The notes under the pieces: generated by a model | Databases searched by the model: none | What the model saw: the letters and a program-made list of their open reading frames with translations, nothing else | Told to the model about the DNA's origin: nothing | Source: Alistipes ihumii AP11 | Lineage (GTDB): Bacteria; Bacteroidota; Bacteroidia; Bacteroidales; Rikenellaceae | NCBI RefSeq assembly: GCF_025144665.1 | Contig: NZ_CP102294.1 | Coordinates: forward strand, 2,046,001-2,110,000 | Length of the DNA: 64,000 bases | Direction: 5' to 3' | Program-made: the position numbers and the translations under genes | Shown: piece by piece, positions 8,986 through 18,263 of the stretch | How positions within the stretch are numbered: position 1 is the stretch's first letter | How the letters are laid out: each line of letters opens with the position of its first letter

Positions 8986-9582
8986 ATGATCAAGATATAT
9001 GCTCAGAATCCCAACGAGAAGGCCGTCGCTCGCGTGGCGGACGTGCTTCGCTCGGACGGGGTGATCGTCTATCCGACCGACAGCGTCTATGCGTTCGGCT
9101 GCTCGATCAGGAGTCCGAAGGCCATCGAACGCCTGCGCGCGCTGAGCGGCAAGAAGGGCGACGAATTTTCGATCGTTTGTCCCGATCTGAGCACGATTTC
9201 CGCCTACGCGCGTGTGGACAACGCGGTGTTCAAGGTGCTCAAGCGCAATCTGCCGGGACCGTTCACGTTCGTGCTGAACGCGTCGGGCAAGGTCCCCGAC
9301 AAGTTTCTGGAGAAGCGAAAGACCGTCGGCGTGCGGATTCCCGACCACGCCGTCGCGCTGGCGATCGTCGAGGCGCTCGGGCATCCGCTCGTGACCGCTT
9401 CGGTCAAGGATTCGGAGGAGGAGTATACGACCGATCCGTCGCTGATCGAGGAGCGCTACGGCTCGGCGGTGGAGGCGGTGATCGACGGCGGTTACGGTCT
9501 CTGCGTGCCGACGACGGTCGTGGATTGCACGGACGAGAGCGATATCGTCGTGTTGAGGGAAGGAATCGGAGAATTAGTCTGA
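8986..9582 (+). CDS. L-threonylcarbamoyladenylate synthase (Sua5/YciO/YrdC family)
   Basis: The YrdC-type enzyme makes threonylcarbamoyl-AMP from Thr, bicarbonate and ATP for the t6A37 modification of ANN-decoding tRNAs. The 198 residues comprise the YrdC domain only, without the Sua5 C-terminal domain. Typical motifs are VIVYPTDSVYAFGC (26-39), the KGDEFSIVC strand, LPGPFTFVL and GVRIPDHAVA. The bacterial paralog YciO has the same fold, and sequence alone does not separate them cleanly. The next gene follows after seven bases. Confidence 0.92.
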   Translation: MIKIYAQNPNEKAVARVADVLRSDGVIVYPTDSVYAFGCSIRSPKAIERLRALSGKKGDEFSIVCPDLSTISAYARVDNAVFKVLKRNLPGPFTFVLNASGKVPDKFLEKRKTVGVRIPDHAVALAIVEALGHPLVTASVKDSEEEYTTDPSLIEERYGSAVEAVIDGGYGLCVPTTVVDCTDESDIVVLREGIGELV

Positions 9583-9589
9583 CAGGATT

Positions 9590-10153
9590 ATGATGAAGGA
9601 TATGGAAAGAAGTCTGAGCCGGACGGAATGGCGCGAGGCCGCTACGGGCGGCTTGTATGCCGGATTGGCCTATGCCTTGCTGACGATTGCGGCGCATGCG
9701 GGCCGCTCGATGCCGGGTCTCGTGACGATTCTCAACGCGGTGAGCTTTTTCTCGTTCGCCGGATTTCTCTATTTTTACGCCCGGCGCATGGCCGCCTATG
9801 CGGGCGGCGACGGGTTTTCCTACGGGCGGAGCCTGCTTTTCGTACTGAAGATGTCGCTTTTCGCGGGCGTTCTGGCCGGTGTCGGCCAGTTCGTTCTGGT
9901 CAACTGGATCGATCCCGAGGGATTCCGCGAGCAGTTCGATCTGATGGTCGCCAATATGGCGGGCGGCGGTATGGGCGAGAAAGAGGCCGAAATGGCCGGG
10001 TCGCTCGGACTCAAACTGATGCGCAATCCGCTGTTCGCGGTGTTCAGCGGGATTTTCAGCATGTTGATTTACGGCGGCCTGCTCGGTTTGTTGATCTCGA
10101 TTTTTGTCCGGCGTCCCGCCGATCCGTTCGGGGGCGGAACGTCTGCCGAATAG
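9590..10153 (+). CDS. DUF4199 family membrane protein
   Basis: A 187-residue inner-membrane protein of unknown function. It has four hydrophobic segments: about 20-38, 45-65, 85-108 (LLFVLKMSLFAGVLAGVGQFVLV) and 150-172. The second and third are separated by a short GDGFSYGRS loop. DUF4199 proteins commonly sit before a polyprenyl-phosphate glycosyltransferase in Bacteroidetes, as here. The start has GGATT just upstream; ATG at 9596 is a possible alternative. Confidence 0.85.
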   Translation: MMKDMERSLSRTEWREAATGGLYAGLAYALLTIAAHAGRSMPGLVTILNAVSFFSFAGFLYFYARRMAAYAGGDGFSYGRSLLFVLKMSLFAGVLAGVGQFVLVNWIDPEGFREQFDLMVANMAGGGMGEKEAEMAGSLGLKLMRNPLFAVFSGIFSMLIYGGLLGLLISIFVRRPADPFGGGTSAE

Positions 10154-10242
10154 CGAGGGTACGGGTCGTCCGGACGAAAAAGCCGTCGGCCCGTTTCGGA
10201 GGCGGCATCCGGCGCCGAATGTGTAAGTAACGATAGCGAACA

Positions 10243-11208
10243 ATGGAAGACAACAGCCGAATCGACATATCCGTCGTGGTTCCTCTTTATAACGAAGAGG
10301 AGTCGCTTGCCGAGCTGCACGAGTGGATCGTGCGCGTCATGGGCGAGAACGGTTTTTCGTACGAGATCGTGTTCGTCGACGACGGCAGCAGCGACGGATC
10401 GTGGGAAGCGGTCTGCCGGCTGAAGGTCCGCGATCCGCATGTGCGGGGCATCCGGTTTCGCCGCAACTACGGCAAGTCGGCCGCGCTCTACTGCGGTTTC
10501 GAGGCCGCCCGGGGGGAAGTCGTGATTACGATGGACGCCGATTTGCAGGATTCGCCCGATGAGATTCCGGAGCTCTACCGGATGGTCACCGAGCAGGGAT
10601 ACGATCTGGTCAGCGGGTGGAAGAAGAAGCGGTACGATCCGCTGGGCAAGACGCTGCCGAGCAAATTTTTCAATGCGACGGCTCGTCTGGCGTCGGGCAT
10701 CCGGCTGCATGACTTCAACTGCGGCCTGAAGGCATACCGGCGGAAGGTCGTCAAAAGCATCGAGGTATACGGCGAGATGCACCGTTTCATACCGGTACTG
10801 GCCAAGCAGGCCGGTTTCCGGCGGATCGGCGAGAAGGTCGTCCGTCATCGGGCCCGCAAGTACGGGGTTTCCAAGTTCGGTTGGGAGCGGATGATCAAGG
10901 GGTATCTGGATCTGATTACCGTCATGTTCATGACCCGTTTCGGCAAGAGCCCGATGTATTTTTTCGGCGGTTTGGGCACGCTGATGTTTCTGCTGGGAGG
11001 CGCTACGGCCGTTTATCTGATCGCCGAGAAACTGTACAAGCAGGCTCACGGCCTGCTCGTGCGGGGCGTGACGGATCAGCCGCTGTTCTATATTGCGCTG
11101 GCGGCGGCGCTCGCCGGCGTACAGTTCTTTCTGGCCGGCTTCCTCGGAGAGCTGATCGGCCGCAACTCGGGCGACCGGAACCGCTACCTGATCGACGAGC
11201 GGATCTGA
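10243..11208 (+). CDS. Family 2 glycosyltransferase, dolichol-phosphate-mannose-synthase-like
   Basis: A 321-residue membrane-anchored GT2 enzyme expected to move a sugar from a nucleotide donor to polyprenyl phosphate. The N-terminal GT-A domain has VVVPLYNEEES, FVDDGSSDGS and the metal-binding DADLQDSPDEI. The C-terminal third has two membrane helices (MYFFGGLGTLMFLLGGATAVYLIA and LFYIALAAALAGVQFFLAGFLGELI), as in the GtrB/ArnC subgroup. The sugar cannot be read from sequence. It follows the DUF4199 gene in the same direction. Confidence 0.92.
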   Translation: MEDNSRIDISVVVPLYNEEESLAELHEWIVRVMGENGFSYEIVFVDDGSSDGSWEAVCRLKVRDPHVRGIRFRRNYGKSAALYCGFEAARGEVVITMDADLQDSPDEIPELYRMVTEQGYDLVSGWKKKRYDPLGKTLPSKFFNATARLASGIRLHDFNCGLKAYRRKVVKSIEVYGEMHRFIPVLAKQAGFRRIGEKVVRHRARKYGVSKFGWERMIKGYLDLITVMFMTRFGKSPMYFFGGLGTLMFLLGGATAVYLIAEKLYKQAHGLLVRGVTDQPLFYIALAAALAGVQFFLAGFLGELIGRNSGDRNRYLIDERI

Positions 11209-11438
11209 TCGGCGGTCGGAAAGCCGGTGCCCGAACCGGGCCGGAATGAGGCTCGCCCGCATGCCGGCAGGTATTCTGCGGAGGTTCACGGCCATAGAGT
11301 ACGGAAGGCGATCGAGCGGATGTTGCCGGGGCCTGCCGGGGAAAGAACGGGCGATTGGGTAGGAAATTTTCGCGGTGTGTCCGAGGAAATAGTATAATGT
11401 AATGTTTCGGGGGCGTCCCCGTTTTGATTGACTTGATT

Positions 11439-11903
11439 ATGATACAGCGCATTCAGACCGTATATCTGTTTTTGTCGGCCTTGTTTACGGCCCTGTTGCT
11501 TTTTTTGCCGTTGGCCGTCGGGGTAACCGTTTCCGGCGGTCCGGTCCGGGCTACGCTTTGGGGCTGGACCGACCCTGCCTCGGCGGACTCGCTGAGCTCC
11601 GGGGCCGTCCATTGGATCGCGGGGGGCTTGTCGGTGCTCGTGCTCGCGCTCGCTTTGGTCACGATCTTCGGGTTTCGGAACCGTCCGTTGCAAAAAAAAC
11701 TGTGCATCGTGCAGGTCGTTCTGTTGCTCGTCGTCTGCGGGCTGCTGGGCTGGTGCCTGGGCAGCTTTGCCGCTCCGCTTTCCGCATGGAGCCTTTCCGC
11801 CGCCTCGGTCTTTCCCGTCGTATCGCTGATCCTGACACTGCTGGCTATGCGGGGAATCTCCAAGGACGAGCGGCTGGTCCGCTCGCTCGACCGGATTCGG
11901 TAA
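11439..11903 (+). CDS. DUF4293 family membrane protein
   Basis: A 154-residue protein with four transmembrane helices and no known function. The start is set at MIQRIQTVYLFLSA, the characteristic opening of DUF4293 proteins, rather than the upstream in-frame codon at 11424. Helices are at about 8-28, 55-78, 90-112 and 118-138. The third begins after the RNRPLQKKLC cytoplasmic loop. DUF4293 is essentially a Bacteroidetes family, which supports the taxonomic guess. Confidence 0.9.
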   Translation: MIQRIQTVYLFLSALFTALLLFLPLAVGVTVSGGPVRATLWGWTDPASADSLSSGAVHWIAGGLSVLVLALALVTIFGFRNRPLQKKLCIVQVVLLLVVCGLLGWCLGSFAAPLSAWSLSAASVFPVVSLILTLLAMRGISKDERLVRSLDRIR

Positions 11904-12079
11904 TTTCAAAGAGAGCGCCCGACCGGTTTTTTCGTCCCGGTTGTGCTTGTCGGCGATCTTCTTGCGTCCCGAGGGCCGGGACCGTTCGGATTTGTGTGCG
12001 TTGCTTGGGGACCGGTGCGGCTATGCGGCTCCGATTGTCTTGAGAAAATGCGCTGGCCTATGGTCGATTCGGTTTTCGG

Positions 12080-12718
12080 TCAGTTGTCCGAAGGCGGGAA
12101 ATAAACCGGGATCATATAGTAGCAATGGGCGGGTTCTTTTGCAGCGGTATCCGGTTCCGTTAAGTTGACATACGGCTTACATCGATCGATCATGCCCGGT
12201 TCCCACCTTGGCATGTTTCGGACGACGCGCAGCGCTTCTCGGTCGCATTCGGGGGATAACGAAACCAAAACCTCGGGTCGGACGACGTTCCCTTTTTTAT
12301 CTATAACGCATTTGATCCAAGTCACTCCCCGGATATTTTCCTGCTCGGCTTTGCTCGGATAACGGGCGTTTCGGCGGATGAAAGCCGTCAGGCTGTCGTA
12401 CCCTCCCGGGAAAGAGGGCATCCGATGGGTTACGACGCAGACGGTGTCTTCCTCGGGTTCTCCGATGGCGGGGAAATCTTCCATGAATACAGTATCGAGC
12501 TTGTTGTATTCATAGATACTGAGAAGCGCCTTTTCTTCCGTAGCCGAAGAATTCCCGCTCGCGGTCGTCCGGTCGTTTCCGTTTGTGGATTCCGGCGTCG
12601 ATCGGGTTCCTGTACGGCTCGGGTCTCCGCCGTTTCGGCAGGTCGTGAGCAGAGCCAATGCGATGAAAGCCGGCAAGACTCTGTCGATAATTGCGGTGCA
12701 TAGGTCGTATCGCTTCAT
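12080..12718 (-). CDS. Lipoprotein with TonB C-terminal-like domain
   Basis: A 212-residue protein starting at MKRYDLC. The signal peptide ends in a plausible lipobox (ALLTTC). A Ser/Thr/Asn-rich linker follows (about 30-65). The last 110 residues resemble the TonB_C fold: PGGYDSLTAFIRRNARYPS, then RGVTWIKCVIDKKGNVVRPEVLVSLSPECDREALRVVRNMPRWEPG. Bacteroidetes encode many such stand-alone TonB-C lipoproteins of unknown role. It lacks the N-terminal helix of a true energy transducer, so I would not call it TonB. No partner gene is adjacent. Confidence 0.78.
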   Translation of the reverse strand: MKRYDLCTAIIDRVLPAFIALALLTTCRNGGDPSRTGTRSTPESTNGNDRTTASGNSSATEEKALLSIYEYNKLDTVFMEDFPAIGEPEEDTVCVVTHRMPSFPGGYDSLTAFIRRNARYPSKAEQENIRGVTWIKCVIDKKGNVVRPEVLVSLSPECDREALRVVRNMPRWEPGMIDRCKPYVNLTEPDTAAKEPAHCYYMIPVYFPPSDN

Positions 12719-12802
12719 GGTTTGGGGATTTCGGGCGTTTCCCGGTCGGGACGGAATGATGGGAGAACGACGGTTCGTGGAATGATGCGACGAAAGCGCT
12801 GC

Positions 12803-12876
12803 CATGCCGGAATCGGCATGACCGAGATGCCGAAGCGCGAATCGCCGCTGTGGCCGGCCGGTATCCGCGCTTCGGC
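12803..12876 (-). terminator. Two stem-loops downstream of the DUF1080 gene
   Basis: GCCGAAGCGCG (12829-12839) pairs with CGCGCTTCGGC (12866-12876), and CATGCCG (12803-12809) pairs with CGGCATG (12814-12820). They lie just past the stop of the minus-strand gene at 12885. T-runs are weak, so termination is inferred. Confidence 0.4.
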
Positions 12877-12884
12877 GTCTTGTC

Positions 12885-13661
12885 TTACAGTTCCCTGATC
12901 CAGATATTGCGGAAACGGACCGGGTTCAGGTGGTCCTGCAGCACGATCGGGCCGCGACCGTGGGCGACCGTTTTCGGGAAGCCGATGAATTCCGTCGTGC
13001 CGAGGATCAGCGTGTTGTTCTGGATCAGCACGCCGTTGTGCAGCACGGTGATCCGTCCGTGCGAGTGCAGCGTACCGTCGTCCTTGAACCGGGGCGCCGT
13101 GTAGATGATGTCGTAGGTGTTCCATTTGCCCGGTTTCTGGCAGGCGTTGACCAGCGGGGCCGACTGCTTGTAGATGCTGCCGGCCTGGCCGTTGGCGTAT
13201 GTCTCGTTGCCGTAGTTGTCGAGTATCTGCACTTCGTAGCGACCCTGCATGAAGACTCCGCTGTTGCCCCGGCCCTGACTTTCGCCGACGATCTCCGTCG
13301 GCGCGCTCCATTCGAGGTGCAGCTGGTAGTCGCCGAAATCGCGGCGAGTCTGGATGCTGCCCGAGTTCGGGATGACGGTCATAACGCCGTCCTCGACGCT
13401 CCATGCGACGGGTTTCCCATCGCAGCCGATCCACTCGGGCGCGTCGTCGGCGTCCAGTCCCAGCAGGACGACGGCGTCGGAGGGAGGCGGTACGGCCCGG
13501 TCCATATCGGCCGGCGTGACGATCCGGGGCTGAGGCTCCCAAAATTCGGACATGTCGTGGGTCATCGGCGCGGGATCCGGATATTTCTTTCCGGTCTGCG
13601 CGAAAGAGGCCGTCGAAACGGCGACGCACAAGGCGATGCAAAGCGGGTTCTTTCCGTTCAT
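12885..13661 (-). CDS. DUF1080 protein (3-keto-disaccharide hydrolase-like)
   Basis: A 258-residue exported protein with a signal peptide ending at FAQ (about residue 22). The PF06439-type jelly roll spans roughly 65-258. Diagnostic strings are AWSVEDGVMTVIPNSGSIQTRRDFGDYQLHLEW, GRGNSGVFMQGRYEVQILD and the final HLNPVRFRNIWIREL. Some DUF1080 proteins hydrolyse 3-keto-glycosides produced by oxidoreductases, but no such oxidoreductase gene is nearby. Substrate is therefore unknown. Confidence 0.9.
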   Translation of the reverse strand: MNGKNPLCIALCVAVSTASFAQTGKKYPDPAPMTHDMSEFWEPQPRIVTPADMDRAVPPPSDAVVLLGLDADDAPEWIGCDGKPVAWSVEDGVMTVIPNSGSIQTRRDFGDYQLHLEWSAPTEIVGESQGRGNSGVFMQGRYEVQILDNYGNETYANGQAGSIYKQSAPLVNACQKPGKWNTYDIIYTAPRFKDDGTLHSHGRITVLHNGVLIQNNTLILGTTEFIGFPKTVAHGRGPIVLQDHLNPVRFRNIWIREL

Positions 13662-14291
13662 GGCTTAGTAGTTTGGCGATTGGACAGGTTTTGGGCCGGC
13701 GCGGGCATTCGCCGCGCGTACGGCATGCCCAAGATAGTCGAAAAAGTTCGGATTTCCTATTTTCGGACGGGAGAATCGGGAGGCCGGTTATCGTTTCGCG
13801 CGCATTTCTGCTTCGGGATGCGCCCTTACGGTCGCTGGCTTCGTTCCGTGCTTTGCCGTGCGGACCGTCCCGGAAGCCGGTTTGCAGCCGATCCGTTATG
13901 GAGCGGTTCGCGAGAACCGGATATGTTCTTTTCATCCGCGGCATTTTCCCGAAGCCGGGCGACGAATCGCGCGTATGACGATCCGTTTGTTCCGAGCGGC
14001 TGCCGTACGATGTACCGTGACCGTCTGGAATTTCCTCGGTCGGTCCGTTTTCCGGTTCGTCGGTCGGGATTGTCTTTTCGTTTGCCGAGACTTTCCGAAC
14101 GGGCCGACGCTTTGAAAGAGAGTCGTTCGGCAGGAGAGACCGAGGGTTTGTCGGTGCGAGGGCGCTTCCCCGTCCGACCATGGACATTCTTCTACGATCG
14201 GTGCCGGCGAAGCCGGTCGATGTGACGATTCTTCGGATCGCATAAGGATTTTTTCGGTTGCATCCGTCTTCGGTCGGTCCGTCGTACCGGT
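13662..14291 (+). other. 630-base region without a supported gene
   Basis: Overlapping short open frames exist on both strands but none has a signal peptide, domain or family motif, and all are Arg-rich as expected of GC-rich noncoding DNA. A TATCTTGG on the minus strand near 13730 could be a weak -7 box for the DUF1080 gene. Confidence 0.4.
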
Positions 14292-14771
14292 CTATTCGGA
14301 AGGGAATATCGGTCTGAGCGTCAGTACGGTCCGGTCGTGCAGGCGGAACCGCTCTTCGTTGGCCGGGTGGGTGTAGATCAGCTTCAGGGCGAGGGTCAGC
14401 GTATCGCTCAGCGTCGGATAGATCCTCAGTCCGATCTCGCCCCGCAGCAGGTTGTCGTAATAGTCGTCCTTCCCGAAGCGGACGACCGGAGTCGTGATCT
14501 CGTAGTCCGTCCCGGCCACGGCCGTCGTCGAGTCGGGCATCACGGCGAAATTCACCGTGTCGCTGTCGTAGACGAAGTTCCGGGCGCGGAAAACCAGCAC
14601 GACCGTATCGACCGGTTCCGGCTCCCGTGTATCGACGGAAAATGTCTGCTTGGCGAGCGGGAACCAATATACGTCGGAATAGAATTGCGAGCCGTCGTCC
14701 TCTTTCAGGCATCCGGCCAGCGGTGCGCACAGCAGAAGCAGTCCGTATAACAGTCGTGTTCTTTTTTTCAT
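14292..14771 (-). CDS. DUF4843-like lipoprotein
   Basis: A 159-residue protein starting at MKKRTRLLYG. The lipobox is LAGC at about residue 21. The mature part resembles a DUF4843/Calx-beta-like sheet: VVLVFRARNFVYDSDTVNFAVMPDSTTAVAGTDYEI, where TTAVAGTDYE is the recognisable turn. Such lipoproteins usually sit in SusC/SusD loci; here no SusC/D is adjacent, so it is an orphan. The assignment is by resemblance only. Confidence 0.6.
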   Translation of the reverse strand: MKKRTRLLYGLLLLCAPLAGCLKEDDGSQFYSDVYWFPLAKQTFSVDTREPEPVDTVVLVFRARNFVYDSDTVNFAVMPDSTTAVAGTDYEITTPVVRFGKDDYYDNLLRGEIGLRIYPTLSDTLTLALKLIYTHPANEERFRLHDRTVLTLRPIFPSE

Positions 14772-15268
14772 CGGTCGTCGGTTTGCCGTGTGACGGACCC
14801 GGCCTTCGCCCGTCGTCGTGCGATCGGCTTTCTGCCCGTTCCGGAGCATTCGGCCGGGATCGCCGGGGCAGCGGGAAGGGACTCTCCCGTCTCCTTGCCC
14901 GGCAGCCGCGGGCCGGTTTCGGAATCAAAGTTACGAGTATTTTCCGAATAATTCAGCGGACGGTCCGATTTTGTAAAAATATCCGTACCGGGCGGCACGG
15001 CCTGCGAAACGGAACACCTGCGCAAGAAAATGGTCCGTTCACGATAGGAAATCGGACGGGAAAAGCGTAATATTGTGAAAAGAAACGGATTTTGTCTCGG
15101 AGAAATACCCGTACCTCTGAAAACGGGGCGGGAACGGACCGGTTGGTTGGTCTTTCTCGATTAGGTAAGTTGGGTTAAGTTAGGTTGGGTCCGGCGTATG
15201 TCTCATATGCCGGGCCTTTTGCCGCGTTCTTCGGCTCGTATGGAAATCGGGCCCGAACGATGTAAACG
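14772..15268 (+). other. 497-base region upstream of the GH43 genes
   Basis: No gene is seen. It falls to lower GC around 14930-15130, consistent with promoters. At 15164-15190 there is a quasi-repetitive G/T-rich run of (T)AAGTTGGG/TTAAG/TTAGGTTGGG units just before the first GH43 gene. Confidence 0.4.
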
Positions 15269-16351
15269 ATGAAAACGATGAGCAGAAAACGCATGGCGAT
15301 ATATGCGACGGGATGCCTCTGCTGCCTTTCGCTTGCAGGGACGTCCTGCGCGACGGGCGAGGAGCCGGTCTACGACAACCCGCTGAGAACGTCGGCCGGC
15401 GACACGGTGCGCTTGGCCGATCCTTTCGTTTACGAAAGCGATGGACTTTATTACATGACGGGTACGACCGCCTCGGCCGAGGCATCGGGGTTCGACTACT
15501 ATGTATCGTCCGATCTGGTTGCATGGGAGTACGGCGGTCCCCTGTTCCGCAAGTCCCCGGCCCATTTCGGCGCCGGAGCTTTCTGGGCTCCGGAGGTCGA
15601 GCGTTACGAGGGCCGCTTCTATATGACATACAGTTGTCTGGAACCCGAGCGCGGCGTGCTGCTTTCGTGTCTGGCTGTCAGCGACCGGCCGGAGGGACCG
15701 TTCGAGGAGCTCTACACGCCCTGGTTCGATCTGGGTTTTTCGGCGATCGACTGCGACATTTTCGTCGACGACGATCCGCAGCATACGCCCTACCTCTATT
15801 TCAGCAAGAACGGAAACCGCGACGGGTACGCTTTCGGCGAGAACTGGGTCGTAAGGCTGAAGAAAGACCTCTCCGGATTCGACGGGGAGCCTCGCCTCGT
15901 TTCGCGGGCCTCTCAGCCGTGGGAGCTCGTGAACCGGGAGCGGAACCGCTGCAACGAGGGAGCTTTCGTTTTCAAGCGCGCCGGAGTTTACTATATGACC
16001 TATTCGGCCAACGATACGGGCTACTCGGATTACGGAGTCGGCGTTGCTACGGCTCCGCATCCGCTCGGCCCATGGACCAAGAGCGAGGACAATCCGCTGA
16101 TGACGACCGACCTCGCGCGCGGAATCTCCTCGCCGGGACACGGCTGCGTCGTCGATCTGCCGGACGGGGAGTCGTATTTCTTTTACCACCGGCATGCCGA
16201 TCCGCACGGCAGTAAGCCTTCGTTCGACCGGGTCGTGTGCATGGACCGTCTCTTTTTCGACGGGGACGGGGCGCTACGGACCGACGGCCCCTCGTCCGAG
16301 CCTCGGCGGAAACCCGGGCTTCGTCGAGAAGACGGTTCCCGACCGGAATGA
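15269..16351 (+). CDS. GH43 glycoside hydrolase, lipoprotein
   Basis: A 360-residue surface or periplasmic lipoprotein (lipobox LAGTSC, about residue 27) with a single five-bladed GH43 domain. The three expected acidic residues are visible: catalytic base in VRLADPFVYE, pKa-modulating Asp in SAIDCDIFVDD, and the general-acid Glu in CNEGAFVFK. The family usually acts on arabinose or xylose side chains and linkages, but the subfamily cannot be read here. ATG at 15278 is an alternative start. A second GH43 gene follows after 24 bases, probably in the same operon. Confidence 0.93.
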   Translation: MKTMSRKRMAIYATGCLCCLSLAGTSCATGEEPVYDNPLRTSAGDTVRLADPFVYESDGLYYMTGTTASAEASGFDYYVSSDLVAWEYGGPLFRKSPAHFGAGAFWAPEVERYEGRFYMTYSCLEPERGVLLSCLAVSDRPEGPFEELYTPWFDLGFSAIDCDIFVDDDPQHTPYLYFSKNGNRDGYAFGENWVVRLKKDLSGFDGEPRLVSRASQPWELVNRERNRCNEGAFVFKRAGVYYMTYSANDTGYSDYGVGVATAPHPLGPWTKSEDNPLMTTDLARGISSPGHGCVVDLPDGESYFFYHRHADPHGSKPSFDRVVCMDRLFFDGDGALRTDGPSSEPRRKPGLRREDGSRPE

Positions 16352-16370
16352 ACCTAACCAAAACCCTGTT
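16351..16370 (+). promoter_or_regulatory. Leader motif AACCTAACCAAAACCC before a GH43 start
   Basis: The motif ends about six bases before the ATG at 16376. Near-identical copies precede the genes starting at 23637 and 34982, and a weaker one the gene at 50458. A translation or mRNA-leader role is inferred. Confidence 0.45.
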
Positions 16371-16375
16371 ATAAG

Positions 16376-17695
16376 ATGATAAGAAAGAAATGGCTCGCGG
16401 TTGCCGCCTTGTTCGGAGGTTCCCTGTGCGCTCAGAATCCGGTCGTACCTCCCGGCGTGTTCGCCGCCGATCCGGAAGGACACCAATGGAAGGACGGAAG
16501 GCTTTATCTTTATGTTTCGAGAGACGAAAGCCCCGACTTCTATTGCTCGTGGAGATACGATCTGCTGTCGACGGACGACCTGAAGAACTGGACGATCCAT
16601 CGCGACGCCTTCGCATCGAAAGGACCGAACGACGAAGTGCCTTACAGCGACGGCGAGCTGTACGCGTCGGACGCCGCTTACAAGGACGGCAAGTACTACC
16701 TCTATTACAGTATGCGCGATGCGATCGACGAGGGCGTGGCCGTGGCCGACGCTCCGGCCGGTCCGTTCCGCGACGGCCGGCCCGTCGAGGGAATCTCGCA
16801 GATCGATCCGGCCGTTTTCATCGACGACGACGGGCAGGCTTATCTCTATTGGGGACAGTTCTCGGCCAAGGGCGCCAAGCTGAAGGACAATATGCTCGAG
16901 GTCGACACGACGACGATCGTCGACGGGCTCGTGACCGAACAGGAGCACTTCTTCCACGAGGGCAGCAGCATGCGCAAGCGCAACGGAATCTACTACATGG
17001 TCTATTCCCATCTGCGCAAGGGGCGTCCGACTTGCATCGGATACGCGACGTCGCGCTCGCCCCTCGGTCCGTTCGAGTACGGCGGGGTGATCGTCGACAA
17101 TGCGGGCTGCGATCCCGAGTCGTGGAACAATCACGGCTCGATCTGCGAGTTCGACGGCCGGTGGTACGTGCTGTATCACCGGACGACGAACGGAACCCGC
17201 TCGCTGCGGAAAGTTTGCATCGAGCCGATCGAGTTCAACGAGGACGGGAGCATCGACGAGGTGGAGATGACCTCGCAGGGCGCGGGCGATCCGCTCGACG
17301 CGTTCGCGGAGGTCGAGGCGAGGCGCGCCTGCCTGTTGTGGGGCAATACGCGTGTCCGTACCTGTGCTGCCGACCGGGAGGAACTGGGCGGTATCCGCAA
17401 CGAGGATTACGCTACGTTCAAGTATCTCGATTTCGGGGACGGGGCCGACACGTTCAGCGTGACGGTGACTCCGCATGCCGGCGGACGGATCGAAGTGCTG
17501 ACCGACAATCTGTGGAGCGCTCCGGTCGGGACGGTCGAAGTGCCTACCGCCGAGGGCGCGTCTCGCAGCGTGACGCTGACGGTTCCGGTCCGTCCGGTCG
17601 ACGGAGTACGCTCGGTAACTCTCCGCTTTCTGGGCGATAAGGAGGCCGGGGAGCTTTTCACAGTCGATTCGTTCCGGTTCGGGAAAAAGCGCTGA
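16376..17695 (+). CDS. GH43 glycoside hydrolase with C-terminal CBM6-like domain
   Basis: A 439-residue secreted enzyme; signal peptide ends near LCAQ (residue 20). The GH43 propeller covers about 25-305, with candidate catalytic residues in VFAADPEGH (base), QIDPAVFIDDDG (pKa modulator) and FHEGSSMRKRNG (acid Glu). The last 120 residues (EVEARRACLLWG to FTVDSFRFGKK) have the sandwich pattern of a CBM6/35-type carbohydrate-binding module. The first GH43 is immediately upstream, suggesting joint action on one arabinose- or xylose-containing glycan. Confidence 0.92.
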   Translation: MIRKKWLAVAALFGGSLCAQNPVVPPGVFAADPEGHQWKDGRLYLYVSRDESPDFYCSWRYDLLSTDDLKNWTIHRDAFASKGPNDEVPYSDGELYASDAAYKDGKYYLYYSMRDAIDEGVAVADAPAGPFRDGRPVEGISQIDPAVFIDDDGQAYLYWGQFSAKGAKLKDNMLEVDTTTIVDGLVTEQEHFFHEGSSMRKRNGIYYMVYSHLRKGRPTCIGYATSRSPLGPFEYGGVIVDNAGCDPESWNNHGSICEFDGRWYVLYHRTTNGTRSLRKVCIEPIEFNEDGSIDEVEMTSQGAGDPLDAFAEVEARRACLLWGNTRVRTCAADREELGGIRNEDYATFKYLDFGDGADTFSVTVTPHAGGRIEVLTDNLWSAPVGTVEVPTAEGASRSVTLTVPVRPVDGVRSVTLRFLGDKEAGELFTVDSFRFGKKR

Positions 17696-17724
17696 GCGGA
17701 TTTCCGGATATTCCGATCGTTATG

Positions 17725-17758
17725 GCGGGAAAGGGCTTCGGGCTTTTTCCCGCTTTTT
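17725..17758 (+). terminator. Terminator of the GH43 operon
   Basis: GCGGGAAA (17725-17732) pairs with TTTCCCGC (17746-17753), followed by five T. It starts 30 bases after the GH43 stop. Confidence 0.8.
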
Positions 17759-18188
17759 GGTTGCAAAACTCTTTTGCCGGACTCGGACGCTGAGCGGCCG
17801 GTATTTGTCGGGCAGGCGTTATCCGTTTGCAGGCGAAAGGTTTTGTCGTTGCCGATAGCTTCTCTGCTGTTCGGTCGCCATGTCCGGCCCGGCGCTGTGA
17901 CGGGACAGAATGCGGCATCGGACGGATCCGTGCCGCAGGCTTCGCTGAACATGGGAGCGACTCGGCCGTATGCGGAAGCCGTCGTTCCGTTTTTTCCCTG
18001 TCGTTCCGATTTCTTCGGGTTCTTCGGCCGATCGCTTGTTCGGAGCGAAAGGGAAACGACCGGCGATCGGAGTTTCCCTCCGATCGTTTCGTTCGATTTC
18101 CCTGTATCCGACCGGCCGAAGGGAATCGTTCCGGGGGGCTATGTCGGCTGCTTGCAGAAAACAGGGGGAGCGATGGTTATGCCGAATG

Positions 18189-18225
18189 AAAAAGCGGATA
18201 CCTCGTTTCGAGGTATCCGCTTTTT
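18189..18225 (-). terminator. Bidirectional terminator after the GH106-like gene
   Basis: A perfect 17-bp stem, AAAAAGCGGATACCTCG (18189-18205) with its complement (18209-18225), and a three-base loop. A- and T-tracts flank both sides, so it can work in either direction. Confidence 0.88.
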
Positions 18226-18263
18226 GGAAATTGTGTCGGACTTTTCGGGCCCGGGCCGGATCG

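Larger units (their letters stand above)
17696..18263 (+). other. 568-base convergent intergenic region
   Basis: It lies between the end of the GH43 operon and the end of the minus-strand GH106-like gene. Apart from two terminators (17725 and 18189) I see no gene; open frames here are Arg/Phe-rich and lack features. Confidence 0.45.

Noticed and set aside
12080-12718. TonB energy transducer call
   Set aside because: Only the C-terminal TonB-like domain is present, behind a lipobox; there is no N-terminal membrane anchor or ExbBD neighbour.
12715-14928. Minus-strand open frame of 737 codons spanning several genes
   Set aside because: It runs out of frame through the DUF1080 and DUF4843-like genes and is almost purely Arg/Pro/Ser-rich.
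15164-15190. G/T-rich quasi-repeat that could suggest a CRISPR or telomere-like array
   Set aside because: Only a few degenerate short units, no spacers; too small to call a repeat array.
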